Source: Alkalicoccus halolimnae
GTDB taxonomy: Bacteria > Bacillota > Bacilli > Bacillales > Salisediminibacteriaceae
NCBI RefSeq assembly: GCF_008014775.2
Contig: NZ_CP144914.1
Location: 744,001 to 808,000 of the forward strand
Direction of reading: 5' to 3'
DNA: 64,000 nucleotides
Both the position numbers and the translations under genes were made by a program. Numbering within the stretch: position 1 is the first letter of the stretch; each line of letters begins with the position of its first letter. Below, one piece after another: positions 51,643 to 60,689 of the stretch. The notes below the pieces were generated by a model. It was not told where the DNA came from. It made no database searches and worked only from the letters and a program-made list of their open reading frames with translations.

Positions 51643-52167
51643 ATGGCACTATATTTAATCGAATCATCCCTAAATGAAAATTTGAAAAATACAGAAGCAT
51701 TTGAGGAAAAAGTAAGCAGTCTCGAACAGAACCTTCAGGAGGAACTCATTGAAGTACAGGTTGCATCCGACTTCGGCCGCGCTTTCTTCATTTTTGAAGC
51801 AGAAGAGGAAGCTGGACTAAAATCAGCACTTGAAGGAGAACAGCTGCCGGTGGACCTGGCGAAGGAAGTACGGATCGTCGGGCAGGAGCTGGAGGAAGCA
51901 AAGAAACAGAAAGAAAAAATCAACTATCTCGTCGAATGGAATCTTCCGGATAACCTGACGATGGATCAGTACCTCGAACGCAAAAAGAAAAACTCCGTGC
52001 ACTATGCAGAAGTACCGGAAGTTTCGTTTTCCAGAACGTATGTCTGTGAAGATATGACTAAATGTCTCTGCTTTTACGACGCACCGGACGACGAATCTGT
52101 AGTCCGCGCACGCGAAGCAGTAAAAGCACCAATCGACAACATCACCCAGCTGTCTGACAAAAAATAG
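51643..52167 (+). CDS. DUF4242-like protein, two-repeat form
   Basis: The 174-residue protein has two similar halves. The C-terminal half (about 95-165; YLVEWNLPDNLTMDQYLERK, RTYVCEDMTKCLCFYDAPDD) fits the DUF4242 or SCO4226-type ferredoxin-like fold, known from a nickel-binding protein. The N-terminal half (about 3-70; YLIESSLNENLKN) looks like a diverged copy. Function is unknown. It shares a promoter region with HxlR and lies 28 bases before an acyl-CoA dehydrogenase-like gene, so the two are probably co-transcribed. GAGGAGG precedes the ATG. Confidence 0.72.
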   Translation: MALYLIESSLNENLKNTEAFEEKVSSLEQNLQEELIEVQVASDFGRAFFIFEAEEEAGLKSALEGEQLPVDLAKEVRIVGQELEEAKKQKEKINYLVEWNLPDNLTMDQYLERKKKNSVHYAEVPEVSFSRTYVCEDMTKCLCFYDAPDDESVVRAREAVKAPIDNITQLSDKK

Positions 52168-52195
52168 TCAGGAATTGAAAGGGAGGGCCCTTACC

Positions 52196-53242
52196 GTGCA
52201 TGCACTCAACTACGATGTACAACTGGACACTCTGCTTCAGAAGGATCTGAAGCCGCTCGTCCGCTCGATCGATGAAAAAGCCTATTATCCAAAAGAATTT
52301 CTGCTTGAAATTGGGAAAAACGGCTTTTTATCTTCGGAAGGAATAACGGTGGCAGAAGCGGCCAGACAGGAAGTGAACGTCGTGCAGAACGTTTCTTCCT
52401 ACTGTATGACGACCGGATTTAACCTGTGGTGCCATATGGCCGCATTAACATATGTACGCCATACGGAGAATCAGAGCTTAAAGGACCGGTTTCTGCCAGC
52501 TCTGGAAAACGGGGAACTTCTTGGAGCAACAGGGTTGTCCAATCCGATGAAATATTATGCCGGATTAGAAAAGCTTCACTTAAAAGCGGAGCGTGTTAAC
52601 GGAGGCTATACGCTGAAAGGTGCCCTTCCCGCTGTCTCCAATCTAGGGGAGGATCACTGGTTCGGTGCGGTCGCAGAAGTCGACAGTGATAAGCGGATTA
52701 TGGCTTTCGTTTCCTGCAGTCAGGAAAACCTGGAGCTGAAAGAAAAGGTCTCTTATCTGGGACTGAATGGAAGCGCAACATACGCCTGCCGCTTTGACCA
52801 CGTGTTTGTACCGGATGAACAGATTCTTGCGGAAGACGCGGACTCATTTATTCAAAAGATCCGTCCTTATTTCGTCACATACCAGGTGCCTGTCGGACTG
52901 GGGGTCGTCGAGGCATCGATTAAGTCTGTGCGCAGGTGCGCAGCGAAACAGGGAGGCGTTAATGAACTTCTTCCTGTGCAGGCAGATGATCTGCAGGATC
53001 GTTTCGATGCCGTTCAGCAGGAATTTACTGAACTGCTTGAAGCAGGCGTCACGTGGAAAGGGATTCTTTCCGTGAGACGGACCGCCGCTTATTTAACAAT
53101 GGAAGCGGTCCACGCTGCGATGATGCATGCAGGAGGCGCAGCCTACCTGCAGACAAGCGCAGACGGCCGTCGGCTTCGGGAAGCGTATTTCTTCATGAAC
53201 CTTACTCCGACAGTAAAGCATTTGGAAAAGATGCTGCAGTAA
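52196..53242 (+). CDS. Acyl-CoA dehydrogenase-like flavoprotein
   Basis: The GTG at 52196, 8 bases after AAGGGAGGG, gives 348 residues. The acyl-CoA dehydrogenase fold is suggested by ATGLSNPMKYYAGLEKLHLKA (substrate and FAD loop), GYTLKGALPAVSNLG, LNGSATYACRFDHVFVPDEQ and VGLGVVEASIKSVRR. The C-terminal catalytic Glu region is not clear, as in several diverged members. Substrate is unknown. Neighbouring HxlR and DUF4242-like genes suggest a small regulated oxidation or desaturation cassette. Confidence 0.75.
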   Translation: MHALNYDVQLDTLLQKDLKPLVRSIDEKAYYPKEFLLEIGKNGFLSSEGITVAEAARQEVNVVQNVSSYCMTTGFNLWCHMAALTYVRHTENQSLKDRFLPALENGELLGATGLSNPMKYYAGLEKLHLKAERVNGGYTLKGALPAVSNLGEDHWFGAVAEVDSDKRIMAFVSCSQENLELKEKVSYLGLNGSATYACRFDHVFVPDEQILAEDADSFIQKIRPYFVTYQVPVGLGVVEASIKSVRRCAAKQGGVNELLPVQADDLQDRFDAVQQEFTELLEAGVTWKGILSVRRTAAYLTMEAVHAAMMHAGGAAYLQTSADGRRLREAYFFMNLTPTVKHLEKMLQ

Positions 53243-53280
53243 AGGGAATTAGGTAAAGAAACTTTATATTTCCTCCATAC

Positions 53281-53316
53281 AAAAAGCTGCGCTGGATTTA
53301 TCCGGCGCAGCTTTTT
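53281..53316. terminator. Bidirectional terminator between the dehydrogenase gene and lutR
   Basis: AAAAAGCTGCGC and GCGCAGCTTTTT pair, with TGGA/TCC inside, between convergent genes. Confidence 0.85.
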
Positions 53317-53332
53317 GCGTACATAATTGGAA

Positions 53333-54046
53333 CTAGGCCAGCTCACTGCCTTCTATAATCGTCGTTTCCACGTGGGAAAGATGGGCAAGCATAGCCGTTC
53401 GGGCAGCTTCCGGATCGGATGCTGCAATCGCCTCATAAATGTGCATATGTTCTTCGAAAAGGCGGTTGAGCGACTTCTTCTCCGAAAATAACCAGACACG
53501 TCTTGCTTCAAACATCGTTCTGCGAAGAGTATCAGCCAGTTGTTCCATCATCTGCACCATCGTTTTGTTTTGTGTAGATGCAGCGACAGCCAGATGAAAA
53601 GAAACATCGGCAGCCTCACCGACACTTTCTTCGGAAGCGGTTTCCATGTCTGTGAGAGCGTCTCTTATTTCCTGTAAATTCTGCCCGGTTCGTTTCAGGG
53701 CCGCAAGCTCGGCAGTACCCGCTTCGATGATTTTACGCACTTCAAAAAGGTCGAGCATTTCCTGTTTTGAAATTACCCGTTCTTTTTTTAAAGGATCAAA
53801 TATGCCGGAAAAATCGTATTCGTTTACAAATGTTCCTTCCCCCTGACGGATTGTGACGGCACCGACTGCACGGAGGGCACTCAGAGCCTCGCGGACAGCG
53901 GAACGGCTCACCTGGAACTCTTCAGCAAGCTGAACGACAGAACTGAGTTTATCCCCCGGCTGGATTTTCCCGGCACGCATCCTTTCCTCGATCTGTTCCC
54001 GGACAATTTCAGATATTTTTTTAGTCTGTATCTGCTTGAAGCTCAT
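53333..54046 (-). CDS. lutR: FadR/GntR-family regulator of lactate utilisation
   Basis: The 237-residue regulator has the GntR winged helix (about 10-75; EFQVSRSAVREALSALRAVG, TIRQGEGTFVNEYD) and the FadR-type helical ligand domain with FEVRKIIEAGTAELAALKR and DVSFHLAVAASTQNKTMVQMME. It lies 14 bases after lutC on the same strand, so it is the last gene of lutABCR. LutR of B. subtilis represses lutABC and lactate relieves it; a palindrome in the lut promoter region is a candidate site. Confidence 0.88.
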   Translation of the reverse strand: MSFKQIQTKKISEIVREQIEERMRAGKIQPGDKLSSVVQLAEEFQVSRSAVREALSALRAVGAVTIRQGEGTFVNEYDFSGIFDPLKKERVISKQEMLDLFEVRKIIEAGTAELAALKRTGQNLQEIRDALTDMETASEESVGEAADVSFHLAVAASTQNKTMVQMMEQLADTLRRTMFEARRVWLFSEKKSLNRLFEEHMHIYEAIAASDPEAARTAMLAHLSHVETTIIEGSELA

Positions 54047-54060
54047 ATTGTTCGTCTCCT

Positions 54061-54762
54061 TCAGGCATCTTCAATAATAATGTAGTGGGCGGATACCGGG
54101 CCGTGCACCCCGACGAGCAGACGCATTTCGATATCAGCGGAGTTGCTGGGACCGGAAATGAAATTGACACACGATGGAACGCGGCCTTCTTCCTTCCGCA
54201 TACGGTGGATCTCTTCTGCAGCCTGAGTCATCCTCGGCACGAGCGTGGATCGTGGAATCAGGGCTATATGCACTTCCGGAAGAAGGCTTACGGCCCGTCC
54301 TTTACCGGGAGCACTGAAGAGGACGACCGTTCCGGACTCCGCGAGAGTAATATCGGAAAACGTTACCCCGATTTTAGCCCGTTCTGCAAAGGCCGTCATT
54401 TCTTCCCGGTCTTCGTCGGACCAGGCTCTGCTTTCCGGAAGAGCTTCCAGCACCGGATCGAGGCCGAATGAATGAAACCGTTCGTCTTCCCAGTAGACAG
54501 CAGGGGAGGATCCGAACTTTTCGAGAGCTTCATTCAGCGTTTTCGGGAGATCGGACGTGGTCGTTGTGTCGACGGACGTATGAATCGTCCCGCACTGGCG
54601 GATCAGAATCTCCTGAAGCTCCTCCTTGGAAGCACCTGCAAACACCTCCTGCTGCGGCTGCTTTTTCCACTGCGGACGCTGCACCCCCTCTGTACGTCTT
54701 TCCCGGCCGAGCTGTCCGGCGATGTTGGATAAAAAAGCTTCCTGATTATGAATTTTTCCCAC
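54061..54762 (-). CDS. lutC: L-lactate utilisation protein LutC
   Basis: The GTG at 54762, behind AAAGGAGG, gives 233 residues; an upstream in-frame ATG would run far into lutB. The LUD (lactate utilisation) domain is seen as [43 protein letters not shown] and [24 protein letters not shown] spread over two phrases. LutC joins the LutABC complex that oxidises L-lactate to pyruvate. It overlaps lutB by 17 bases. Confidence 0.92.
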   Translation of the reverse strand: MGKIHNQEAFLSNIAGQLGRERRTEGVQRPQWKKQPQQEVFAGASKEELQEILIRQCGTIHTSVDTTTTSDLPKTLNEALEKFGSSPAVYWEDERFHSFGLDPVLEALPESRAWSDEDREEMTAFAERAKIGVTFSDITLAESGTVVLFSAPGKGRAVSLLPEVHIALIPRSTLVPRMTQAAEEIHRMRKEEGRVPSCVNFISGPSNSADIEMRLLVGVHGPVSAHYIIIEDA

Positions 54763-56170
54763 CGTTATTCCTCCTTTCCCTTTCTTCAAACCAGTCACGG
54801 AACCGGTCGTCTTTCTGGGAAGGCAGCGTGCGGATCTGCGTCCAGAGTTTCACAGGTCCCGGGCCGCTCTCTTTTTCGCTGAATCTGTCTACGATAGGGG
54901 AAGCGGCTTTTCCTCCGAACTGGAACATCTTCGGATGGGTTGCTGCATAGGCAAAGCCCTGCATGGCCATTTTTTCAGTAAAACCGCCTTTTTCGTGTTC
55001 GACAATATCACGCCGGTGTTCGAGAAGCAGTTCATGCAGCGGGATTTTCACCGGACACGCATCTGTACAAGCCGCACAGAGGGAGGAGGCAAACGGAAGC
55101 TCCTTATTATTTTCGTACCCTTCCAGAAGCGGAGTGAGCACTGCTCCAATTGGACCCGGATAGATCGATCCGTAGGAATGGCCGCCGACGTGCCGGTAAA
55201 CAGGGCACACATTAATACAGGCCGCGCAGCGGATGCACTGCAGCGCACTCTGATATTTGGTGCCGAGGATTTTGGACCGCCCGTTGTCGACAATGACAAT
55301 ATGAAATTCTTCAGGCGCATGTTCATCCTGTGCTTTTGAAGGGGTGAGACCGGTAATATAGCTGGTCAGCTTCTGACCTACGGCGCTCCGGCAGAGCATG
55401 CTTACGAGGACATCGAGTTCCTCCCACGTAGGTACGATTCTTTCCATTCCCATGACGCTGATCTGGGTTTTCGGAAGGGCTGTCACCATGCGGGCGTTCC
55501 CTTCATTCGTAACAAGAGAAACGGACCCGGACTCTGCGACAGCAAAGTTACAGCCGGTAATACCGACGTCTGCGCTTAAAAATTCTTTTCGCAGCTGTTC
55601 GCGGGCAAATCGTCCGAGCTCCTGCGGGTCTGATGATTTACCATAGCCTCTCTTTTCATGAAAAGTCTCGCGGATCTGCTCTTTATTTTTATGGAGAGCC
55701 GGTACAACGATGTGGGAGGGAGGGTCATGGTCATCAAGCTGCAGAATCCATTCGCCGAGGTCCGATTCGATCACTTCACAGTCCAGTTCACGGATGGCTT
55801 CATTCATGCCGATTTCTTCCGTTACCATTGATTTTGCCTTCACGACTTTTTTGGCTTCTTTACGGCGGATGACGGACTGAATGTATTCATTCGCTTCTTC
55901 CTTCGTTTCCGCGAAAAAGACGTGCCCGCCCTGGGCAGCAGCATTTTCGGCAAACTGCTGAAGGTAAAAGTCGAGGTTCTCAAGCGTGTGCTGGCGGATT
56001 TCTTCAGCATGGTCACGCCAGTCCTCCCACGTTCCGAGTTCAGCAGTCGATTCCGCTTTACGGCCTTCCAGCCGGTCCTGGGCTCCGGAAACAGCGGAGC
56101 GCATAAATTCATCGTCGATTCCCTTTTCGACCCGTTCGAAAAACGGTTTATTGCTGATCCGGATACTCAT
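54746..56170 (-). CDS. lutB: Iron-sulfur protein LutB of lactate oxidation
   Basis: The ATG at 56170 after GAGGAGAGG gives 474 residues; the longer frame would extend into lutA. An LUD domain (about 60-290; [20 protein letters not shown]) is followed by two [4Fe-4S] motifs: [19 protein letters not shown] and [23 protein letters not shown]-terminal domain of about 100 residues follows. LutB passes electrons from lactate. It sits between lutA and lutC with short overlaps, so the three are translated together. Confidence 0.94.
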   Translation of the reverse strand: MSIRISNKPFFERVEKGIDDEFMRSAVSGAQDRLEGRKAESTAELGTWEDWRDHAEEIRQHTLENLDFYLQQFAENAAAQGGHVFFAETKEEANEYIQSVIRRKEAKKVVKAKSMVTEEIGMNEAIRELDCEVIESDLGEWILQLDDHDPPSHIVVPALHKNKEQIRETFHEKRGYGKSSDPQELGRFAREQLRKEFLSADVGITGCNFAVAESGSVSLVTNEGNARMVTALPKTQISVMGMERIVPTWEELDVLVSMLCRSAVGQKLTSYITGLTPSKAQDEHAPEEFHIVIVDNGRSKILGTKYQSALQCIRCAACINVCPVYRHVGGHSYGSIYPGPIGAVLTPLLEGYENNKELPFASSLCAACTDACPVKIPLHELLLEHRRDIVEHEKGGFTEKMAMQGFAYAATHPKMFQFGGKAASPIVDRFSEKESGPGPVKLWTQIRTLPSQKDDRFRDWFEERERRNNGGKNS

Positions 56171-56901
56171 ACTGCATCCTCTCCTCTGCTGTTTAAAATT
56201 TCTGCGATATGAAGAACTTCCACCGGTTTTCCTGTCCGCTCGATCCGTCCGCCGATGTTCATCAGACATCCGAGATCGGATCCGACTAAGTACGAAGCTT
56301 TCGTTTCTTCAATATGCTGGACCTTCTCGTCCACCATCTGCTGGGAAATCGGCATCATTTTCACAGAAAATGTCCCTCCGAATCCGCAGCAGTGCTCTTT
56401 CAAAGGAAGCTCCGTGAGCGTGAGCCCAGCAACATTTTCGAGCAGGATGCGCGGTGCTTCTTTTACGCCAAGCAGCCGTGTCATGTGACAGGAGGAATGA
56501 TAGGTGACGCTGCCGTGAAATTCCGCTCCAACATTTTCGACTCCGAGCACGTCGACGATAAACTGCGTCAGTTCATATGTTTTTGCGGCGAGATCCTCTG
56601 CTTTCTTCTGCCATTTTTCATCATCGGAAAAAAGCTTTTTATATTCATGGATCATCGTGGCACAGGAACCAGAGGGAGTGACGACCCACTCCGCCTCTTC
56701 GAAAGTGTCAATCATGTGCCGGGCCACTTTCTGCGTTTCCTTATGATAGCCGCTGTTAAAAGCGGGTTGTCCGCAGCAAGTCTGATTCCGGGGGAAAGAA
56801 ACGCTGCATCCGAGCCGTTCAAGCACTTCAACAGTGCTGCGTCCAACAGAAGAAGGGTAGACAGCATCAGCCAGGCAGGTAATAAATAAAGACACATTCA
56901 T
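56167..56901 (-). CDS. lutA: Iron-sulfur protein LutA of lactate oxidation
   Basis: The 244-residue protein has two CCG domains, with [15 protein letters not shown] at about 40-55 and [15 protein letters not shown] at about 168-182. These are the cysteine-rich motifs of LutA/GlcF/HdrB proteins. It is the first gene of lutABC; a 310-base leader separates it from the promoter at 57224-57251. GGAGGT precedes the ATG. Confidence 0.94.
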   Translation of the reverse strand: MNVSLFITCLADAVYPSSVGRSTVEVLERLGCSVSFPRNQTCCGQPAFNSGYHKETQKVARHMIDTFEEAEWVVTPSGSCATMIHEYKKLFSDDEKWQKKAEDLAAKTYELTQFIVDVLGVENVGAEFHGSVTYHSSCHMTRLLGVKEAPRILLENVAGLTLTELPLKEHCCGFGGTFSVKMMPISQQMVDEKVQHIEETKASYLVGSDLGCLMNIGGRIERTGKPVEVLHIAEILNSRGEDAV

Positions 56902-57196
56902 AGGTAAACCTCCAGTAAGTTAAGCATATTTCGGAGCAGCTCCAAAAGCGGTCCGTACATAGATGAAGCAGGTTTTATGCATTCAGGCAGAAACCATAAA
57001 ACCATTCGGAACTACAAGGCTTCAGCAAAGAAAAGGTTTAAGCGAGTCTTATGGGAGAGGCAGTGACTCCTGATAGAATAAAAAGAGCACTACTGAAAAA
57101 GGATGGTGGCATGTCTCACTTGCAATTTACGATGGAAGATACTATTTCATTCATTATACGTAAAAAATATTAGAGACATTCATAGAAAGAACAGGT

Positions 57197-57212
57197 CATC
57201 AGATGTCTGGTG
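57197..57212. promoter_or_regulatory. Near-palindrome in the lut promoter, candidate LutR operator
   Basis: CATCAGA and TCTGGTG (six of seven pairs) lie 12 bases past the -10 box of the lut promoter. The place fits a repressor site; assignment to LutR is inference. Confidence 0.45.
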
Positions 57213-57224
57213 TAAGTGCTTACA
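57211..57224. promoter_or_regulatory. cre-like site for CcpA
   Basis: TGTAAGTGCTTACA is a perfect 14-base palindrome. It matches the cre consensus except TG in place of the central CG. It starts at the -10 box of the lut promoter, a place where CcpA would block transcription. Catabolite control of lut is known in B. subtilis. Confidence 0.6.
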
Positions 57225-57251
57225 TTATAACAGAGGAGATCTATAATGCAA
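57224..57251 (-). promoter_or_regulatory. Sigma-A promoter of lutABCR
   Basis: On the minus strand TTGCAT (57251-57246) and TATAAT (57229-57224) are 16 bases apart. The transcript would have a leader of about 310 bases before lutA in which nothing else recognisable was seen. Confidence 0.65.
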
Positions 57252-57426
57252 CCTGTTGTTTCGGGTATTTAGGAAGCAGGGTTTCATCAGCCGTTTTTAA
57301 AAACCAGGCTGACGAATTTTTCATTCGGCTTTAGAATTTGAAAGGGAAAACACATTAGCAGCAGTAGAAGTAATTTCCTGCTGCATTTCAATTTCTAAAA
57401 GACGTTTTTAAAAGAAATGAAAAATA

Positions 57427-57476
57427 AAAACACCTTCGATCAAGTTCTTGACGAACATATGAATCGAAGGTGTTTT
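57427..57476 (-). terminator. Possible terminator after the PQQ-propeller gene
   Basis: AAAACACCTTCGAT and ATCGAAGGTGTTTT pair around a 22-base loop; on the minus strand it runs into TTTTTATTTTT. It is 98 bases beyond the stop. Confidence 0.6.
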
Positions 57477-57574
57477 CATATTGAAATCTCAGCTCTGTAT
57501 GCTGGTTCATTTCTTTTCTTTAGAGCATCCTGCCTGAGCGCATCAATTTCTATTCAGAGATCTTTTCCAGAGAA

Positions 57575-59233
57575 CTATTTCACTTCAATTCCAAATATCG
57601 TATCGGCTCTTGTCGAGAGAACAATTTTATCGTTGTAAACGGCAGGGGAGGCTTCGATATTAGCTCCAAGATCGAGGGTATCTTTTCGTTCCCCGGTAGC
57701 TGCTTCGATCAGGTGAAGGTTACCCTGCCAGTCCCCCTGAATGAGGTAGGTCGGACCTTCTTCCTGATACAGAGGAGCAGGCGAGCTCCAGGCGTAATCC
57801 TCCATTTCCCATGTCCATACTTCTTCTCCTGTTTCTTTATCGAGCGCCGTCATCGTACCTTCGTAAACATCTGTTGTTCGTGCGACAGTGAAGATAACAA
57901 GGTCGTCGATGTCTTCTTTTCCGACAACGGGAGTGGCGAGAACGCCTCCGACGACATCCGGATAATAGTAGGCATCGTAGCCCGTGCTCCAGACTTCTTC
58001 GCCGGTCAGGCCGTCAATTTTTCTTAAATAAGAAGTCCCGTTTTCCCCGATATTATCCACTTCGGAACCGGTGTAAAGATATGGATGCCCGTCTTCAATC
58101 TCAAGAACAATAGTGGAATCGGTATCGTCGAGCGGAGGAAGCATCCAGGCGGGTTCATTCGTCTTCGTGTCGTATGCAGTGATCGTTCCGCTGTTGTCTG
58201 CGAAATAAACGAGATTCTTGTAGGCCGCAAGGGAGCTTTCGATACCCTGATATTCATGGTCATCCGCCTCGTAGCGGCTCGTTTTGACGTCGGGGTCGAT
58301 AGAAACCTCACCGGCTTCTGCGTCGTGATCGGTATTAAGCTGCACATTGTAGAGCAGACCGTTCTCTCCGCCCGTGAGCAGTACGTCATCTTCTCTGTTA
58401 AAGAGAGCGGAGCTGTCAAAAGCGGCCCACTCACGGAATGCGTAGTCATCCCGCCCGGTCTGAAAATGAAGCTTCTCGTTCGTGTATAAATCAAACAGCC
58501 GGAAGCCGAAAGATTCACCTTCAGGAACACCGTCGCCGACATATAGCAGCGGGGTGCCCGCTGCATCCAGAGATACGCTTCCCTTAATCGGATTGCCGAT
58601 GTCTATAGGGTTTCTTGTTTCACTACCGTCTTCCAGGTCGAGGAAATAGACGCTGCCATCGAGTGACCCTTGAATTACTTCTACAAGATCATCAGAATTT
58701 TTTTCTTCATGCAAGGCCAGATTCTCCTGAATGTCATCGTCCCAGTTTACAATTACAGGCTGACCGGTCCATCCGGCTCCGCCGCCCCATTCTTCGCTGC
58801 GGCCGGTCGGTTTCTCCCAGATAACTTCAAGTTCCTCGTCCTGAACATCTGCTTGCCCGTAGGAAGGAGAGTCACGCAGGTTATTTCCGCGGAAAGTCAG
58901 CACGCCTTCGGTATTTGTATAATTTTCCGGGAATATGGAGGAGATCGTTTCGCTGCTTTCCGTTTCATAGTTCACGTTTTCGAGGTTCTGCTCATAGGAG
59001 GTGACAGGGTCCCAGCTTTCCTGCGCTTCCTCCTCAGTCGTAGAATTATTTTCGTTTTCTTCCTTCGGTAATCCTTCGTTTTCGTCGCTTTCATTATTTG
59101 CAGCATTTTCATTTTGGCTGTTTTCCGTATTTTCTTCGTTGTCCGGGCTGTTTCCGAAAGCTCCGCTGTCCGAGGAGCATGCGGCTGTCATAAGAAGCGT
59201 CGGCAGGCTGGATAAAAAAATCGCTTTTCTCAT
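57575..59233 (-). CDS. PQQ-repeat beta-propeller lipoprotein
   Basis: The ATG at 59233 after GGAGGAAG gives 552 residues; 18 codons upstream in frame are rejected because they precede the signal peptide. The lipobox is MTAACSSD. An Asn/Glu-rich acidic linker (about 30-95) leads to a beta-propeller with PQQ-like repeats, for example VYFLDLEDGSETRN, ITAYDTKTNEPAWMLPP, TGEEVWSTGYDAYYYPDVVGG and TALDKETGEEVWTWEMEDYAW. It resembles BamB-like and PQQ-dehydrogenase-like scaffolds, but catalytic residues for PQQ are not evident. It is probably a surface assembly or binding protein; function unknown. Confidence 0.8.
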   Translation of the reverse strand: MRKAIFLSSLPTLLMTAACSSDSGAFGNSPDNEENTENSQNENAANNESDENEGLPKEENENNSTTEEEAQESWDPVTSYEQNLENVNYETESSETISSIFPENYTNTEGVLTFRGNNLRDSPSYGQADVQDEELEVIWEKPTGRSEEWGGGAGWTGQPVIVNWDDDIQENLALHEEKNSDDLVEVIQGSLDGSVYFLDLEDGSETRNPIDIGNPIKGSVSLDAAGTPLLYVGDGVPEGESFGFRLFDLYTNEKLHFQTGRDDYAFREWAAFDSSALFNREDDVLLTGGENGLLYNVQLNTDHDAEAGEVSIDPDVKTSRYEADDHEYQGIESSLAAYKNLVYFADNSGTITAYDTKTNEPAWMLPPLDDTDSTIVLEIEDGHPYLYTGSEVDNIGENGTSYLRKIDGLTGEEVWSTGYDAYYYPDVVGGVLATPVVGKEDIDDLVIFTVARTTDVYEGTMTALDKETGEEVWTWEMEDYAWSSPAPLYQEEGPTYLIQGDWQGNLHLIEAATGERKDTLDLGANIEASPAVYNDKIVLSTRADTIFGIEVK

Positions 59234-59542
59234 AAACTTCCTCCATTGATTAAATTTTTGCAAGCAGGAATAGCCCACTCCTTCCAAAGAGAAGGAGGAC
59301 TTTTTCTGTGACTTTCATGCTGTTTATCAGGGTATCATATCTGCCCAGTCTTCCCAATAAGGGGAGGGGTATCCGTTTTTTACTGGACGTCATTTTCGAA
59401 GGAAAGACGATGATTATTACATGAAAGAAAACGGCCCCGAACCTGCATAGCGGAGTACTCGTAAAAAAATGAAAAACAGAAGCGTAAATACCATCCTATA
59501 AGGGAATAGAGAGACATAATGAAAAAAGAGAGGTGAAGACGT
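59234..59542. other. Intergenic region upstream of the Pmp3 gene
   Basis: No gene, riboswitch or strong repeat was found. It holds upstream DNA for both neighbours and ends with AGAGAGGTG, the Pmp3 ribosome site. Confidence 0.5.
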
Positions 59543-59725
59543 ATGATGTGGCTTTTAGCCGTACTTCTGCCGCCGGTAGCTGTCCTGCTGGCAGGAAAGC
59601 CGATTCAGGCTTTAATAAATCTCGTGCTGACGCTTATGTTTTATGTCCCGGGCATGATTCATGCGATTCTGGTAGTTAAAGAAATGAAAGACGATGCACG
59701 AATGGAAAAGTACATTCGTCAATAA
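59543..59725 (+). CDS. Pmp3/YqaE family small membrane protein
   Basis: The 60-residue protein has two membrane spans and the family pattern LLPPVAVLLAGKPIQALINLV, ending LTLMFYVPGMIHAILVV. UPF0057 proteins are linked to salt and membrane-potential stress in many organisms. The start is ATGATG after AGAGAGGTG. It is followed by a clear terminator and is a single-gene unit. Confidence 0.85.
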   Translation: MMWLLAVLLPPVAVLLAGKPIQALINLVLTLMFYVPGMIHAILVVKEMKDDARMEKYIRQ

Positions 59726-59726
59726 T

Positions 59727-59766
59727 AAAAAAGAGCTTCAGCGGAAATGCTGAAGCTCTTTTTTTA
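59727..59766. terminator. Bidirectional terminator after the Pmp3 gene
   Basis: AAAAAAGAGCTTCAGC and GCTGAAGCTCTTTTTTT form a strong stem between convergent genes. Confidence 0.88.
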
Positions 59767-59812
59767 TGAAAATATTGATTGAACGAAGAGGATGGCACAT
59801 TCGATCCTTCTT

Positions 59813-60406
59813 TTACGCCTGGCTCGTCTTTCGGCCGAAGAGCATGAAAGCACCAGCACCGACAGCAATTACGCCGAACAGCGCCATCATTGGGTACGTA
59901 GTGGACGTATCCGCCATTTCGTTACCTTCATGGTTGTTATCAGAAGCAGCTGCTTCGTTTGCATTGTTGTTATCGTTATTGTGGTTATTGACGTTATTAT
60001 GGTTGTTGTTATTTTCATTGTTATTGTTGTAATTATTATTGGCGTTGTTGTTATTATTATTTTCGTTTGCTGCTTCTTCTTCTGTGTTATTTCCGTTATT
60101 GTTTTCGTTGTTATTGTTTTCTACATCGTTGCCTGTCTGCTCGTCGTCATAAGTATAGAACTGATCAGCCATGTCTCCTGTTTTTCCTTCACATGGAAGT
60201 CCGTCACTGTCACCGTCAAGACCTTCCGGGTCGTTTTCAGAGCTGTAGCCGTGCTCTTCCCAGAATTCCCAAACATCGTCTCCCGTTTCCAGGTCGCCAC
60301 AATTGATGGTACCTTCTTCGTGATCTGCATGGACAGAGGTCATTCCGCCAAAACCGATAATTGCAACACTAGTCATACTTACTATCCATTTTTTAAGCAT
60401 TCTCAT
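59813..60406 (-). CDS. Excalibur-domain, Asn-rich, sortase-anchored protein
   Basis: The ATG at 60406 after AAAGGAGAG gives 197 residues. A signal peptide (1-26) leads to an Excalibur calcium-binding domain (about 34-73; INCGDLETGDDVWEFWEEHG, LDGDSDGLPCE with the DxDxDG motif and the paired cysteines). An Asn-rich stretch (96-160) is followed by MADTSTTYP at 164-172, a hydrophobic segment and GRK. The end is a class D-type sorting signal, so it is probably anchored by the sortase at 6758-7471. It may bind calcium at the surface. The Asn tract gives long runs of AAC/AAT codons. Confidence 0.8.
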   Translation of the reverse strand: MRMLKKWIVSMTSVAIIGFGGMTSVHADHEEGTINCGDLETGDDVWEFWEEHGYSSENDPEGLDGDSDGLPCEGKTGDMADQFYTYDDEQTGNDVENNNNENNNGNNTEEEAANENNNNNNANNNYNNNNENNNNHNNVNNHNNDNNNANEAAASDNNHEGNEMADTSTTYPMMALFGVIAVGAGAFMLFGRKTSQA

Positions 60407-60645
60407 AATCTCTCCTTTATTTTGTAATATGTACCATCCTTCTAATAGTAAATATGACACATTATGGGTTTTTAATCAATGATTTATAGGCAATTAATTC
60501 ACTCTAAAGAATTATTATGAGCCTTACGACGGAGATAGTTGTTTACACAGTTTTTGGCAGCCAGGTGCATGCACGTTAGGTTTTGTTAATCGTAAATTTG
60601 ATTGATAAGAAAGCCGGTTCATGACAAGTGGCATGTGGAAAAACA

Positions 60646-60681
60646 AAAAAGAGCTCCAGCATCTGCGCTGAAGCTCTTTTC
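60646..60681 (-). terminator. Terminator after fruA
   Basis: AAAAAGAGCTCCAGC and GCTGAAGCTCTTTT pair, with one wobble, nine bases beyond the fruA stop. Confidence 0.8.
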
Positions 60682-60689
60682 CTTATTGC

